DNA from: Terriglobia bacterium
GTDB taxonomy: Bacteria; Acidobacteriota; Terriglobia; Acidiferrales; UBA7541
Length of the DNA stretch: 64,000 nt
Assembly (NCBI GenBank): GCA_023512135.1
Contig: JAIMAG010000007.1
Span: 1-64,000 of the forward strand
Reading direction: 5' to 3'
Positions 1 through 11,128 of this stretch are shown here, piece after piece; within the stretch, counting starts at the first letter, position 1, and every line of letters starts with the position of its first letter. The notes below the pieces were generated by a model. The model was given only the letters and a program-made list of their open reading frames with translations, searched no databases and had not been told where the DNA came from. The position numbers and the translations under genes were made by a program.

Positions 1-1544
1 GCCAGTGCGGTGATGGCCTTGTCCTGGCTGATGATGTGTTTGTGCAGTTCCTGTTCGATGCGGAGCAGTTTCTGCTGTTCGTCTTCTTTGATCGAGGCCA
101 CCGGAATGCCGGTCCAGCGGGCGACCACCTCTTCGATGTCCTCGCGGGTGACGATGCCCGTCGTGGATTCGTCAATGTTCAGTTTTTCGCGGAGCTGGCG
201 CAGGTGCTCCTTTTCCTTGCGCTCCTCCTCGGAGTAGAAACGCGCCTTTTCGAACTCGTGATTTGCGATGGCGGTTTCCATGCGGTGGGTGATGAACTTG
301 ATGCGCTTGATGACCTCGTTGATCTCTTCCGGCAGGGTGGACTGGCGCAGCTTGACGCGGGCGCCGGCTTCATCAATCAGGTCAATGGCCTTATCCGGGA
401 GGAAGCGATCCGGGATGTACCGGTTCGAGAGATAGACGGCATAGCGGATGGCTTCGTCGGTGTAAGTGACGGCGTGAAATTTTTCGTAGCGTTCGCGGAC
501 GCCCTGCAGGACCCGGATGGCCTCGTCCTCGTCAGGGCCGGAGACCTTCACGGCCTGGAAGCGCCGCTCGAGCGAGCGATCTTTTTCGACTGACTTGCGG
601 TACTCGCTGGGCGTGGTGGCCCCGATGCACTGAATTTCCCCGCGGCTCAGGGCCGGCTTCAGGATGTTGGCGGCATCGAGCGAGCCTTCCGCTGAACCCG
701 CGCCCACCAGGGTGTGCAGCTCGTCAATAAAGATGATGGCGTTCTGGCTTTCCATCAGCTCTTTCATGATGGTCTTCAGGCGCTCTTCGAACTGGCCGCG
801 GTACTTGGTGCCGGCCACAATCAGGGAAAGATCCAGCGAGAGGATGCGCTTGTCCGCCAGGAAGGGCGGAACCTGTCCATCCGCGATGCGCTGGGCCAGT
901 CCTTCGACGATGGCGGTTTTGCCCACACCCGGCTCGCCAATCAGCACGGGATTGTTTTTTGTGCGGCGGCAGAGAATCTGGATGACGCGCTCGAGCTCGC
1001 GCTCGCGGCCGATCAACGGGTCGAGCTGACCTTCCATGGCGGCCTGGGTGAGGTCGCGGCTGAATTCACTGAGCAGGGAGGTTTCCTTGGGCCGGCTGAT
1101 GGCCACTTTGCCTTCGCCGGCGGTGCGGGCCAGCTCTTCCCGCAGGGCGTTCAGGCGCAGGCCACGCTCCTGGAGCAGCTCGGCGGCGAAGCACTTTTCT
1201 TCCCGCAGGATGCCGAGCAGCAGGTGTTCGGTACCGACGTGGCGATGCCCGAGCCGTTCGGCTTCTTCGGTGGCGTGTTTGAGAATCCGGTGGCATTCCT
1301 GGCTGAGCGGGACTTCGACCGAAGTCGAGATGCGCTCGCGGATCGTGATGCGGGATTCGATCTCTTTGCGGATGGATTCAATCGAACCCTGCATCCGAAG
1401 GAAGCGGTTAGCGAGCGCTTTATCCTCGCGCAGCAGGCCGAGCAGCAGGTGTTCGGTTTCGATGTAGGGGCTGCCGTACTGGCAGGCCTCGTAGCGGGCA
1501 AAGAAAATTACTCGCCGAGCTTTTTCCGTGTACCGTTCAAACAT
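1..1544 (-). CDS. clpC: ATP-dependent Clp protease ATPase subunit ClpC (partial, C-terminus off the left edge)
   Basis: AAA+ unfoldase that feeds proteins to ClpP. About 514 residues are visible, starting [20 protein letters not shown] at the ATG ending at 1544. Two Clp-N repeats span residues 1-145. The first AAA+ module follows, with Walker A GEPGVGKT near residue 205 and Walker [10 protein letters not shown] near 268. A UVR-type linker ([12 protein letters not shown]) near 430 separates ClpC from ClpB and ClpA. The frame leaves the window at the start of the second AAA+ domain. It begins 3 nt after the lolD stop, so it is probably the last visible gene of the lysS-lolE-lolD operon. Confidence 0.95.
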   Translation of the reverse strand, partial: MFERYTEKARRVIFFARYEACQYGSPYIETEHLLLGLLREDKALANRFLRMQGSIESIRKEIESRITIRERISTSVEVPLSQECHRILKHATEEAERLGHRHVGTEHLLLGILREEKCFAAELLQERGLRLNALREELARTAGEGKVAISRPKETSLLSEFSRDLTQAAMEGQLDPLIGRERELERVIQILCRRTKNNPVLIGEPGVGKTAIVEGLAQRIADGQVPPFLADKRILSLDLSLIVAGTKYRGQFEERLKTIMKELMESQNAIIFIDELHTLVGAGSAEGSLDAANILKPALSRGEIQCIGATTPSEYRKSVEKDRSLERRFQAVKVSGPDEDEAIRVLQGVRERYEKFHAVTYTDEAIRYAVYLSNRYIPDRFLPDKAIDLIDEAGARVKLRQSTLPEEINEVIKRIKFITHRMETAIANHEFEKARFYSEEERKEKEHLRQLREKLNIDESTTGIVTREDIEEVVARWTGIPVASIKEDEQQKLLRIEQELHKHIISQDKAITAL

Positions 1545-1547
1545 GGG

Positions 1548-2327
1548 TCACCCAAGTTCTCCCCCCGCGGCGGTGCCGGGAACCAGCACGCCGCGTTCGA
1601 GCCTCAGAACGCGATCCGAACGCCGAGCCAGAACCGGGTTGTGCGTGGCCAGAATCGTGGTGAGCCGGTGGGTGTGGTGCAGGTGTTCCAGAAGGCGAGC
1701 AATCGCGTCCGCGTTCTGCGCATCCAGGTCTCCCGTAGGCTCATCGGCCAGCAGCAACGCCGGGTGCGCGACCAGCGCACGCGCAATCGCCACGCGCTGC
1801 TGTTCGCCACCGGAAAGCTGCGCAGCGCGGTGCCGCAGCCGCTCCTGCAGCCCCACCTCACGCAACCACGACCGCGCGGCCGACAGCGCTTCCGCGCGGG
1901 CCATACCCCGGAGCAGCAGCGGCATCGCTACGTTTTCTTCGGCAGTGAAATCGGCCAGCAGATGATGCCGCTGCCATACAAATCCCACCTGCTGGTTCCG
2001 AAACGCAGCCAGCTCCGCGTCCGACAACGCTCCGAGATCTCTGCCCTGGCAGTATACTGTACCGCTTGTTGGAGTGTCCAGCGCAGCCAGGATGTGCAGC
2101 AGCGTGCTTTTTCCGGCACCGGAGGGACCGACGATCGCTACCCGTTCGCCGGCGCTGACCCGCAGGCTCAATCCGTTCAGCACGACAATCTCACTGGCAC
2201 CGGAACGAAACACCTTGCGCAGCGCGATGGCTTCCACCACCGCCGACGAGGCTGGCTGCGCCCCGGGAACGTCGGAAGACGAAGAGCGCGGGAGGTGCGT
2301 GCCGGCATTTTCTGTAGCGGTCATCAT
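1548..2327 (-). CDS. lolD: ABC transporter ATP-binding protein, LolD/MacB type
   Basis: Predicted ATPase of a lipoprotein-releasing (LolCDE-like) or MacB-like exporter. All nucleotide-binding motifs are present: Walker A GPSGAGKST, Q-loop VWQRHH, signature LSGGEQQRVAIARAL, Walker B LLLADEPTGDLD and the H-loop in TILATHNP. The start is the first of two tandem ATGs (2325-2327 and 2322-2324). An upstream extension is open but looks non-coding. It lies downstream of a FtsX/LolE-type permease, its likely partner, across a 294-nt gap. The N-terminal 35 residues are a low-complexity Ser/Ala/Pro stretch. Confidence 0.9.
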   Translation of the reverse strand: MMTATENAGTHLPRSSSSDVPGAQPASSAVVEAIALRKVFRSGASEIVVLNGLSLRVSAGERVAIVGPSGAGKSTLLHILAALDTPTSGTVYCQGRDLGALSDAELAAFRNQQVGFVWQRHHLLADFTAEENVAMPLLLRGMARAEALSAARSWLREVGLQERLRHRAAQLSGGEQQRVAIARALVAHPALLLADEPTGDLDAQNADAIARLLEHLHHTHRLTTILATHNPVLARRSDRVLRLERGVLVPGTAAGGELG

Positions 2328-2346
2328 GGAACATTCTCTCCGCGCG

Positions 2347-2397
2347 CCGCACGCAGAACCGTCTTCGTATCCAGCCCTCCGAACCTGCTGCGTGCGG
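2347..2397. repeat. 10-bp perfect inverted repeat in the lolE-lolD gap
   Basis: CCGCACGCAG at 2347-2356 pairs with CTGCGTGCGG at 2388-2397, separated by 31 nt. It lies in the 294-nt gap between lolE and lolD, just upstream of the lolD start, so it could form an mRNA hairpin. No T-run follows on the minus strand, so it is not a classical terminator. The role is unknown. Confidence 0.5.
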
Positions 2398-2621
2398 TCG
2401 GACGCAATTCCGTGCCCTCCGCTCTGTTGGATGCGGTAGCGCAATGGATATCTGCCCGGCGGCGTGAGCAGGATGTTGCAGCATCCCTCATGCTCGTTCA
2501 CCTCGCAAACGTCTTACCAAAGCCTGAACGCAATAACTGTTCTGTTGCCATGCGATTAGCCGTGACCCCAATCGGCACGGGAAACAACTTGCCTTCCAGA
2601 TAGGCAACGAATTGCCCTTTT

Positions 2622-3844
2622 TTACTCGTACCGCAAAATCTCCACCGGTAGGAGCCGCGCAGCCGCCCGCGCAGGATAGAGGGTGGCCGCAGCACTGATC
2701 AACATGGCGGCAGCCGTAATCCAGAAGGCGTCGGCCACATCCGCATGGAACGGGACGTAAGGTACAGCGTACACTTCCGGGTCGAGACGAATCCACTGAT
2801 AGCGATCGGCGGCCCAGCAAAAACCGTAACCAAGCAGGAGTCCCGCTAACGTGCCCACGGCTCCCAGCGCGAGGCCCTGAAGAAAAAAGATATTTCGAAT
2901 CTGCTGGCGGCGGGCGCCGAGCGTCATAAGCACCGCGACGTCACGGGCTTTGTCGGTGACCGACATGGCCAGCACGACCAGAATGTTCAGCCCGGCGACA
3001 AACGTGATCAAGCCGATGAACAGTCCGGTGACCAGCTTCTCCAGCCGCAGGGCACGGAACAGTGCCTGATTTTCCTGCATCCAGGTGCTGGTGAGAAAAC
3101 CTTCGCCGGCTGCCGCGGCAACCCGCGCGGCCACTGCAGGCGCCTGATCACTGCGATGCAAGCGGAATTCGATCACATTGACGACGTCTCCAGTGCCCGC
3201 CAGCGCCTGCGCTGCCGGCAGGGTGACGAATCCCCAGCCGGTGTCGTAATCGTAGAATCCGGAATCGAAGATGCCGCCGACGCGGAAACGCCGCGGCCGG
3301 GGCAGCAGACCGAAGGGTGTCAGGCGTCCCTGGGGACTGATCACCGTGACATATTCGCCCACGCCGACAGAAAGCTCCTGGGCGAGCAGGCGTCCCAGCA
3401 GAATGGTGTCTGCGCCCGCGGCATCGGGGGAAAAGTCGGGGCTGCCGGAGATGATTTTGCGAAGTGCATCGTTCGATTCCGGCTCGAGAGCCGGATCGAT
3501 TCCCTTCAACACGATTCCGCGGGCCCGTCCGCCCGAGGCGACCAACACGGTCTGGTAGATTGCCGGAGAAACCGCCCGCACTTCAGGCAGAGCACGAAAC
3601 TGCTGTATCAGTTTCGGGTACTCCGCGATGCCGGAACCGCCGGCGTGCTTGAGGTTGACGTGGGCGGTGACTCCCAGCAGCCGCTCTTCGAGCACCTGAC
3701 GAAAACCGGTGTTCATGGCCAGCGCGATGACCAGCGTGGTGACGCCGGCCGCCACGGCTGCCGTCGCCAGCCAGCTCACCAGGCGCAATACCGGCGGGCG
3801 GTGTGGCGAGCGGAGGTAGCGCCGCGCAATCCACCAGGCAAACT

Positions 3845-3848
<4 letters not shown>
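2622..3848 (-). CDS. lolE: Lipoprotein-releasing ABC permease, LolC/LolE family
   Basis: Inner-membrane permease with the MacB/LolE layout. It begins [14 protein letters not shown], then has a first membrane segment near residues 20-45 ([15 protein letters not shown]), a large periplasmic domain, and three C-terminal membrane segments ([37 protein letters not shown] and a last one before the end). It finishes with the family-typical [15 protein letters not shown]. The start is the ATG at 3846-3848, which overlaps the lysS stop (ATGA), implying translational coupling. With lolD it probably extracts lipoproteins from the inner membrane. Confidence 0.9.
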
Positions 3849-5410
<1,562 letters not shown>

Positions 5411-5441
5411 TGAGCAGTCCTTTCCGTGGAAACCGGCGGGC

Positions 5442-5471
5442 AGTATAGCGAGAGGGTTTCGGACGGGTCAA
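5442..5471 (-). promoter_or_regulatory. Sigma-70 promoter of the lysS operon
   Basis: On the minus strand, -35 TTGACC (5466-5471) and -10 TATACT (5442-5447) are separated by an 18-bp spacer. The predicted transcript start, near 5436, is about 25 nt before the lysS start. Confidence 0.75.
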
Positions 5472-5498
5472 GAAAGTGGCTCCCGAAGCGGTCTGGAT

Positions 5499-5507
5499 TG
5501 CTATAAT
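5499..5507 (+). promoter_or_regulatory. Extended -10 promoter
   Basis: TG at 5499-5500, one nucleotide, then a perfect TATAAT at 5502-5507, with no clear -35. It is divergent from the lysS promoter and about 30 nt upstream of the hypothetical gene at 5539. Confidence 0.65.
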
Positions 5508-5538
5508 ACACCCCCTTGCAACTGGCAGGGGGCGGATC

Positions 5539-6240
5539 ATGGGGGTCAGAACCTGGCTGGGCGGATTGTGGAAGCCGCAACGCACTGTGCAGCAGGATTG
5601 GGTGGCTGCGCTGCCCGAGGCAAAGCGACGGCTGTTCGAAAAAGCGGTCGCCGAGCTCGAAACGCACTATGTCATGCTCAGCGTAGCGCTGAACGAAGCG
5701 CTGGGGCTGCGTTCGCAGGGCGCACTGGCAGGAGCACGCGAGCAGGCCGCCATATCGGGTGCGCTGGCAGGAATGTTTGCTGAACGTCTGCTGGGGGCAT
5801 TGCGAGCGGTGGAAGACTGCAGCCGTCATTTTGCTGACCTGCCGCCGGTGACTCCGCTCAAACCAGCCCATTTCCGGGGCATGGGTGCGCAACTGACCGC
5901 CAGTTGGTCCCAGCTCTATTATCATGCCCTTTTCAGCGGAAGATTGCGATTCTTCCACAAGCTGGGAGCATTGATCCGGCTGGTGGAGGAGCTGGCGCGG
6001 CAGTACCGAACGACGGCAGAGGAAATCGCTTCGGGGGCTTCGACCGACCCCGCAAGCGATTGGACCCTGCTGGATCATTCGCACTATGATTTGAACACCT
6101 GCCTGCGGGAAACCATCGTGCTGCTGAAATCATTTTTGTGTGTGCTGCCGGTACAGGAAGTAGAGCAGTTCGAGGCCCGTTTAGGTGAACGGGTGGTGGG
6201 CCCTGTACCGGTCCACCAGTACCTGCGGGCTTCGACCTAG
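5539..6240 (+). CDS. Hypothetical mostly helical protein
   Basis: 233 residues starting MGVRTWLGGLWKPQ. The start is ATG 5539, preceded by GGGGGCGG; an upstream in-frame ATG at 5476 would lie ahead of the extended -10 promoter and is rejected. The composition is largely helical (ALPEAKRRLFEKAVAELETH and similar stretches), with no signal peptide, membrane segment or recognisable catalytic motif. It is transcribed divergently from lysS and precedes an ECF sigma gene after a 187-nt gap. I do not recognise the family. Confidence 0.75.
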   Translation: MGVRTWLGGLWKPQRTVQQDWVAALPEAKRRLFEKAVAELETHYVMLSVALNEALGLRSQGALAGAREQAAISGALAGMFAERLLGALRAVEDCSRHFADLPPVTPLKPAHFRGMGAQLTASWSQLYYHALFSGRLRFFHKLGALIRLVEELARQYRTTAEEIASGASTDPASDWTLLDHSHYDLNTCLRETIVLLKSFLCVLPVQEVEQFEARLGERVVGPVPVHQYLRAST

Positions 6241-6427
6241 ACGGGGTTGTGAATTCCAGAGAGAATAGGACTTGAGCAGGAAATAACACGCCGTCTGCGG
6301 TGGAGGCGGTTTGACCGGTTTGCCACCATGGCAGCGGAAAGTGCAGGTGTGCTTTTCCTGAACCGATAAGGACAACTCTTGGAGAGAGCTGCGCATCCCA
6401 CTGGTCGGATGCGTCGCCACGGGTACT

Positions 6428-7066
6428 GTGCCCCGCGTGAGACGAATCCAAACGGAGGAGCTGCCAGAAGCGGAGCTGATCCGCCGGGCACAGAACGGGG
6501 ATGCAGCAGCCTTCGAACGGATCTATCGGTTGCACGGTCGGCGGGTTTATTCCCTCTGCCTGCGGATGGTGGGCAACACGGCCGAAGCCGAAGACCTGAC
6601 GCAGGAAGCGTTCCTGCAACTGTTCCGGAAGATCGAGACGTTCCGCGGCGAATCGGCGTTCTCGACCTGGTTGCACCGGTTGACGGTCAACGTGGTGCTG
6701 ATGCGGCTGCGGAAGAAAACGCTGCCGGAAAGTTCGCTGGACGAGCTGACCGAACCGGAGGAAGAAGGCGGCGGAGCGCGGCGGGATATTGGTGGCCCGG
6801 ATCCTCTGCTGAGCGGTTCGATCGATCGGGTGCATCTGCAGCGGGCCATCGAACAGCTTCCGCCGGGCTACAAAATGGTGTTCGTGCTGCACGATATGCA
6901 GGGATACGAACACAACGAGATTGCGGAGTTGCTGGGCTGCTCGATCGGAAACTCAAAGTCGCAACTGCATAAGGCACGGATGCGACTGCGCGAGCTGCTC
7001 CAGGAACAGGAACGGGAGCGGGCCCGGGCGAAACGGCAAGCCAGTCGCGCCGAACCGGCGGACTGA
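6428..7066 (+). CDS. RNA polymerase ECF sigma factor (RpoE-like)
   Basis: 212 residues with sigma region 2 ([20 protein letters not shown], then [16 protein letters not shown] and [16 protein letters not shown]) and region 4 ([20 protein letters not shown], with the HTH in [20 protein letters not shown]). The start is GTG at 6428. The next genes are a zinc-finger anti-sigma factor and a DUF4097 protein, so this is probably a self-contained envelope-responsive sigma module. The C-terminal 20 residues are Arg/Glu-rich. Confidence 0.93.
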   Translation: MPRVRRIQTEELPEAELIRRAQNGDAAAFERIYRLHGRRVYSLCLRMVGNTAEAEDLTQEAFLQLFRKIETFRGESAFSTWLHRLTVNVVLMRLRKKTLPESSLDELTEPEEEGGGARRDIGGPDPLLSGSIDRVHLQRAIEQLPPGYKMVFVLHDMQGYEHNEIAELLGCSIGNSKSQLHKARMRLRELLQEQERERARAKRQASRAEPAD

Positions 7067-7090
7067 GCCTGCGGGCCCGACGGAAACGCC

Positions 7091-7726
7091 ATGGAGTGCA
7101 CAGAATTCACTGCGGAACTGGAACACGGGCCGGAAGGGCCGAACTCTCCGGCGGCCAGCCAGCACCTGGAAGTCTGCACGCGCTGCCGGAGTCTGGTTGC
7201 CGACCTGCGGGCCATCCAGCTTGCTGCACGGGCGCTGGAGCAGGAAGCGCCGGATCCTCCTGAGCACCTGTGGACAAACCTGCGCAGCCGTCTGGAAGAG
7301 GAAGGATTGATCCGTCCGCGGCGCTGGTATGCCCGAGTGGCGGACTGGACTTACCTGGTTCCGCGGCCGGCACTGGCCGGAGTCAGTTTTGTCCTGCTGT
7401 TTGCCCTGGCGGCGGGGACGGGGCTGCTGCGGCCGGCAACGGTATCGAACCTGCCCGTGCCCGAAGTGGATGCCGAACTGAGCGCAGAAATGCTTGCCGT
7501 GCGCGCACAGGTGAATCGGATCAGCCGGGCGGTACGGGACCCGATCGTCGCGGCTTCTTACCGGGAGAATCTGGCGATTGTGGAGAATCTGATTCGCCAG
7601 TGCGAGAAGGCGGTTCGCGAACAGCCAGACAACCTGCTGGCACGGGAATACCTCTACTCCGCATGGAGGCAGAAAGCGGAGCTGGTCGCGACCATCACCG
7701 AACGCGGAACTGTGGGGGCAGAATGA
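7091..7726 (+). CDS. Membrane-anchored zinc-finger anti-sigma factor
   Basis: 211 residues. The N-terminal ZAS-type motif is H-x3-C-x2-C (HLEVCTRC, residues ~28-35), the usual zinc site that holds an ECF sigma factor. A single membrane segment (GVSFVLLFALAAGTGLL, ~97-115) is followed by a ~95-residue periplasmic helical tail. It sits 24 nt after the sigma gene and overlaps the next gene by ATGA. It should sequester the sigma factor encoded at 6428. Confidence 0.85.
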   Translation: MECTEFTAELEHGPEGPNSPAASQHLEVCTRCRSLVADLRAIQLAARALEQEAPDPPEHLWTNLRSRLEEEGLIRPRRWYARVADWTYLVPRPALAGVSFVLLFALAAGTGLLRPATVSNLPVPEVDAELSAEMLAVRAQVNRISRAVRDPIVAASYRENLAIVENLIRQCEKAVREQPDNLLAREYLYSAWRQKAELVATITERGTVGAE

Positions 7727-8604
7727 AGAACCGGATTCCAACGGCTGTGGACACCAAACCCCTCCTGGGTGGACTGCTGGCGGTGCTGCTCGCGCTGGCG
7801 GCACCGGCCCGGGCGCACCAGGTCGAAAAACGTTTCCCGGTGACCGAGCGCCCGCTGATCACCATTCGCAATGCCCACGGCAAAATCCGCGTGCAATCCT
7901 GGAGCCAGCCGGAGGTTCGGGTGGTGGCCACACACCCGAGCAACAAAGTAGAAGTGGATGCCGAGCAGATTGGCAACCGAATCGAAATCACCACGCACCG
8001 CCTGAGTGAAGACCTGAACCCGAGCGAGTGGGTCGCCGACTATCAAATCACCGTGCCGGAAGAAGCCGAGCTGCAGGTGCACACCGATTCGGGCGACATC
8101 TATGTGGAACGAGTTTTTGGCGACATGAGCTTCGACACGGTCACGGCGAATCTGGAGCTCCGCGAAGTCGCCGGCTATCTGGTCATCAAGACCATCGGCG
8201 GGTCGCTGGTCTGCATCCGCTGCGCCGGACGCCTGGACTTCCGGTCCATCAGCGGCAGCATCCGGTTGCTGGAGCCGATGACCTCCAACCTGTACGCGCA
8301 AACCAGTTCGGGCAGCATCTTTTTCGACGGGGAATTCCTGCGCGGGGGAATGTACCGTTTGCAAAATTCGAGCGGGCCCATTGAGGTGCGTTTCTCGGAG
8401 TCGAATTCGTTCGAGTTGAGCGCGAAGTCGGTGTTCGGCCGCGTGGAAAGCAACACAGACCTGCGGCCCCGCGCGCACTCCCCGGAAGCGTTCACCGCCC
8501 CGCGCGGCGCCCGCCGGATGCTCTCCGGCATCCACAACGAGGGACATGCCAAGGTCGAACTGGTCTCCTTCAGTGGTACAATCACCATCCGGAAGCGGGA
8601 TTGA
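7723..8604 (+). CDS. Secreted DUF4097 (beta-solenoid, adhesin-like) protein
   Basis: 293 residues. A signal peptide (LLGGLLAVLLALAAPARA, ~14-31) is followed by DUF4097 repeats: ITIRNAHGKIRVQSW, LQVHTDSGDIYVERV, LVIKTIGGSLVCIRC, FRSISGSIRLLE and similar. Each has the G-S/D-I turn typical of a right-handed parallel beta fold. The start is ATG 7723, coupled to the anti-sigma stop. The family is often found beside ECF/anti-sigma pairs; its molecular role is unknown. A possible extracytoplasmic disulfide is CIRC, near residue 165. Confidence 0.85.
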   Translation: MKNRIPTAVDTKPLLGGLLAVLLALAAPARAHQVEKRFPVTERPLITIRNAHGKIRVQSWSQPEVRVVATHPSNKVEVDAEQIGNRIEITTHRLSEDLNPSEWVADYQITVPEEAELQVHTDSGDIYVERVFGDMSFDTVTANLELREVAGYLVIKTIGGSLVCIRCAGRLDFRSISGSIRLLEPMTSNLYAQTSSGSIFFDGEFLRGGMYRLQNSSGPIEVRFSESNSFELSAKSVFGRVESNTDLRPRAHSPEAFTAPRGARRMLSGIHNEGHAKVELVSFSGTITIRKRD

Positions 8605-8635
8605 GCCGCTCCCGAAAACCGCACAAGCTGACCGC

Positions 8636-9184
8636 ATGGCCGCAGCTTCTACCCGGCGCGCTCGCAGGCTGATTTGTCTGGTGGGCTTCATGGGCTGCGG
8701 GAAAACGACGGTCGGGCGGCGCCTGGCCCAGCGGCTGGGGTGGTATTTTGTGGACCTGGATGCGGAAATTGTCCGCCTGGCGGGCACCAGCATCACCCGC
8801 ATCTTTCAGGAGAAAGGCGAGCCGGCGTTCCGGGATCTGGAGCATGAAGCGCTGCGGCGCGTGCTGGGCCGGGCCCAGGAAGCTGAACAACCTCTGATTC
8901 TGGCCCTGGGCGGAGGAACGATTGTGCAGGAGCGCAATCTGCAGTTGGTTCGTGCGGCGGAAGCCACGCTGATCTGGCTGGATTGCCCTGTCGAGGAGCT
9001 GTTGAAGCGCTGTGCCGGAGTCACCGATCGGCCGCTGTTCCGCGATGAGGATTCTTTTCGGAAGCTGTATGCGCAGCGACTGCCCTACTACCAGCAGGCC
9101 GACTACCGTGTGGACAGCACTGCCACACAGGATGAAGTCGTCGAGCGCATTGTGGCGCTCGACCTGATGGCCCCGGTGCGTTGA
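8636..9184 (+). CDS. aroK: Shikimate kinase
   Basis: Phosphorylates shikimate to shikimate-3-phosphate in the chorismate pathway. Walker A GFMGCGKTTVGRRLA, the shikimate-binding acidic motif FVDLDAEI, FRDLEHEAL, the glycine loop ALGGGTI and the lid arginines (DRPLFRDE) are all present. The start chosen, ATG 8636, is close upstream of the P-loop and gives 182 residues, normal for AroK. It overlaps the next gene (TGATG at 9182-9186). Confidence 0.94.
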   Translation: MAAASTRRARRLICLVGFMGCGKTTVGRRLAQRLGWYFVDLDAEIVRLAGTSITRIFQEKGEPAFRDLEHEALRRVLGRAQEAEQPLILALGGGTIVQERNLQLVRAAEATLIWLDCPVEELLKRCAGVTDRPLFRDEDSFRKLYAQRLPYYQQADYRVDSTATQDEVVERIVALDLMAPVR

Positions 9185-9903
9185 TGTCCTCCTCGAAAGC
9201 CATCGGCACGATGTTGACCGCAGGGGCAGCTGTCGTCCTTGCGGTGACACTGGCCACCGCCGCAGGGCAGCGGGAGCAGGCCCGCGCGCGCCTGCCACTG
9301 GCCGAGGATCGGGGAACATTACACATCCTTCAGCAAGGGCGGCCGGTAGGCAGCGAATCGTTTCAAATCACCGCGAGCGGCAGCGGTTGGACTGCGCGCG
9401 GGGAAACCGAGCTGCAACTGGAAGGTGCCCAGGGGAAGGTGCGCAGCGAACTGCGGCTCCGTCCGGACGGTTCGCCCGAACGGTACGAGTGGACCGTAGA
9501 GGGACCGAGTCGCTCTGCAGCCATTGTGCGGTTTACAGGGACAACGGCTCAGGTGGACCTGCGCGTGGAAGGCGTGGCGCCGTTCCAGCAGGAATTTTTC
9601 TTCCAGGCGCAACCGGTGCTCATCCTGGACAACAACCTCTATCACCAGTATGCCATCCTGGCCGCTCTGTACGACTGGAAACGCGGGGGCGAACAGAGTT
9701 TTTCTGTGCTCGTGCCGCAAAGTCTGACGCCCGGAACGATTACCGCCGAGGCCTTTGTGCCCGCGGAAAATCCGGCCGGGAAAACCCTGCAGGGATTGCG
9801 CGTGCGCAGTGAGGATCTGGAACTGGAAGTGTATCTCGAGGAAGGACGGCGGCTGATTCGCCTGGCGGTGCCCGCAGCCGGCGTGGAGATTGTCCGAAAA
9901 TAA
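9184..9903 (+). CDS. Hypothetical secreted protein
   Basis: 239 residues with an N-terminal signal sequence (MLTAGAAVVLAVTLATAAG). The mature part is rich in beta strands, including GTLHILQQGRPVGSESFQIT and repeated R/E-rich strands. The ATG at 9184 overlaps the aroK stop by 1 nt. The fold is reminiscent of secreted DUF3108/LolA-like lipid-binding beta proteins, but no motif settles this. No confident family. Confidence 0.75.
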   Translation: MSSSKAIGTMLTAGAAVVLAVTLATAAGQREQARARLPLAEDRGTLHILQQGRPVGSESFQITASGSGWTARGETELQLEGAQGKVRSELRLRPDGSPERYEWTVEGPSRSAAIVRFTGTTAQVDLRVEGVAPFQQEFFFQAQPVLILDNNLYHQYAILAALYDWKRGGEQSFSVLVPQSLTPGTITAEAFVPAENPAGKTLQGLRVRSEDLELEVYLEEGRRLIRLAVPAAGVEIVRK

Positions 9904-10014
9904 CTCGCACGCCCTCCTCCCCGCGGTAAAACGGCGGCCTGCGACCTCCCCAGAAAAGCAGAGAATGGCTGCTGTGGAGAGCCTTTTCGATCCCTCCTCT
10001 GCTTCCGCGACGGG

Positions 10015-11106
10015 TTAGAGAATCACGCGGCGACCTGGCCGGGTCCGTCCGCGTGAGGGAGGCAGTTCGATCTCTACGTTGAACGAAAGCGACTGCCCGC
10101 GACGCAGGACGTCGAGCCGCACGGTTTTCCCCTCGCGCGGGCTCCGCAGCTTTTCGCGGAGTTCGGCGAGGGTGCGGACGCGCTCGTTGTCGACCCGCAG
10201 GATGACGTCGCCAGCCTTCAGCCCGGCCTTTTCTGCGGGCGAGCCGCTGCGCACTTCACGCACCAGCACACCTTCGCCGTCGGGAACACCGAAGTATTCC
10301 GCCAGTTGTCCGCTCAGGTCTTCTCCCACAATGCCCAGCACGGGCGTGCCGGGGAAGAACTCTCTGAAAACCTCTATCCGGGGAGGAATCCGGAGTTCCA
10401 GATCCGGCTCCACCACACGAAACCGTTGCCGAAACCGTTCCTGCCAGCTTCCCAGTTCGACGGAAACGGTCTGCGAGCGCCCGTCGCGCCAGAGGGTGAG
10501 CTGCACGGTGCGGCCGGCGGGGGTTTCACGAATCATACGGCGGAACTGAACGGTGCCCTCGACGCGCTGGCCGTTGTATTCGATAATGACGTCGTTCGCA
10601 CGAAGCCCCGCCTTGGCCGCCGGGCTGTTTTCTTCGACGTCGGTGACCAGAACTCCCCGCTCGGCGGGCAGCCGCAGTTCGCGAGCCTTTTCGGCGGTCA
10701 CTTCAGCAATCGTGACGCCGAGCCACCCGCTGCTCTCCGTGTTCAGTTGCAGAATCTCCCAATCCTGCAGCACATCCGGTGTCGCGAGATGGGCGCGGAG
10801 TTGAGCGAGTTGTGCGGCTCGTTGTTCGAGCTCGTGCGTTCGGAGCTCGCTCAGGGCACGTTCGAGTTCAGTCTGTCTGGCACGCAGTTGTGCCTGCGCC
10901 TGCACAAGCTTCGCCTGCTGCTTGTGCAGTTCCTGCTCGACTCTGGACTGGAGCTGTTCGATGGCACGAGTCAGCTCCGCCGACTCCTGGGACTCAGGCT
11001 GCTGCGGGGGCACCGGCGTTGCCCTCGTGGCGGCGGTCGCTGCCACCACAGCGGCAACCATCAAGATCGCTCTACCACTGAATCGTGGCCGTATTGCATT
11101 CCACAT
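10015..11106 (-). CDS. Periplasmic double-PDZ protein
   Basis: 363 residues. A signal peptide (AILMVAAVVAATAATRA) is followed by a coiled-coil segment (LTRAIEQLQSRVEQELHKQQ to about residue 110) and two PDZ domains. PDZ1 runs from WLGVTIAEV to SVELGSW; PDZ2 from VLGIVGEDL to the end, with PAEKAGLKAGDVILRVDNE. There is no trypsin-like catalytic domain, so this is a PDZ adaptor rather than a DegP-type protease. The start, ATG 11104-11106, follows GGAGGAAACC. It is the last gene of the sigma/anti-sigma/DUF4097 operon and probably acts in the envelope. Confidence 0.88.
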   Translation of the reverse strand: MWNAIRPRFSGRAILMVAAVVAATAATRATPVPPQQPESQESAELTRAIEQLQSRVEQELHKQQAKLVQAQAQLRARQTELERALSELRTHELEQRAAQLAQLRAHLATPDVLQDWEILQLNTESSGWLGVTIAEVTAEKARELRLPAERGVLVTDVEENSPAAKAGLRANDVIIEYNGQRVEGTVQFRRMIRETPAGRTVQLTLWRDGRSQTVSVELGSWQERFRQRFRVVEPDLELRIPPRIEVFREFFPGTPVLGIVGEDLSGQLAEYFGVPDGEGVLVREVRSGSPAEKAGLKAGDVILRVDNERVRTLAELREKLRSPREGKTVRLDVLRRGQSLSFNVEIELPPSRGRTRPGRRVIL

Positions 11107-11128
11107 GGTTTCCTCCGAATGCGCCCCG

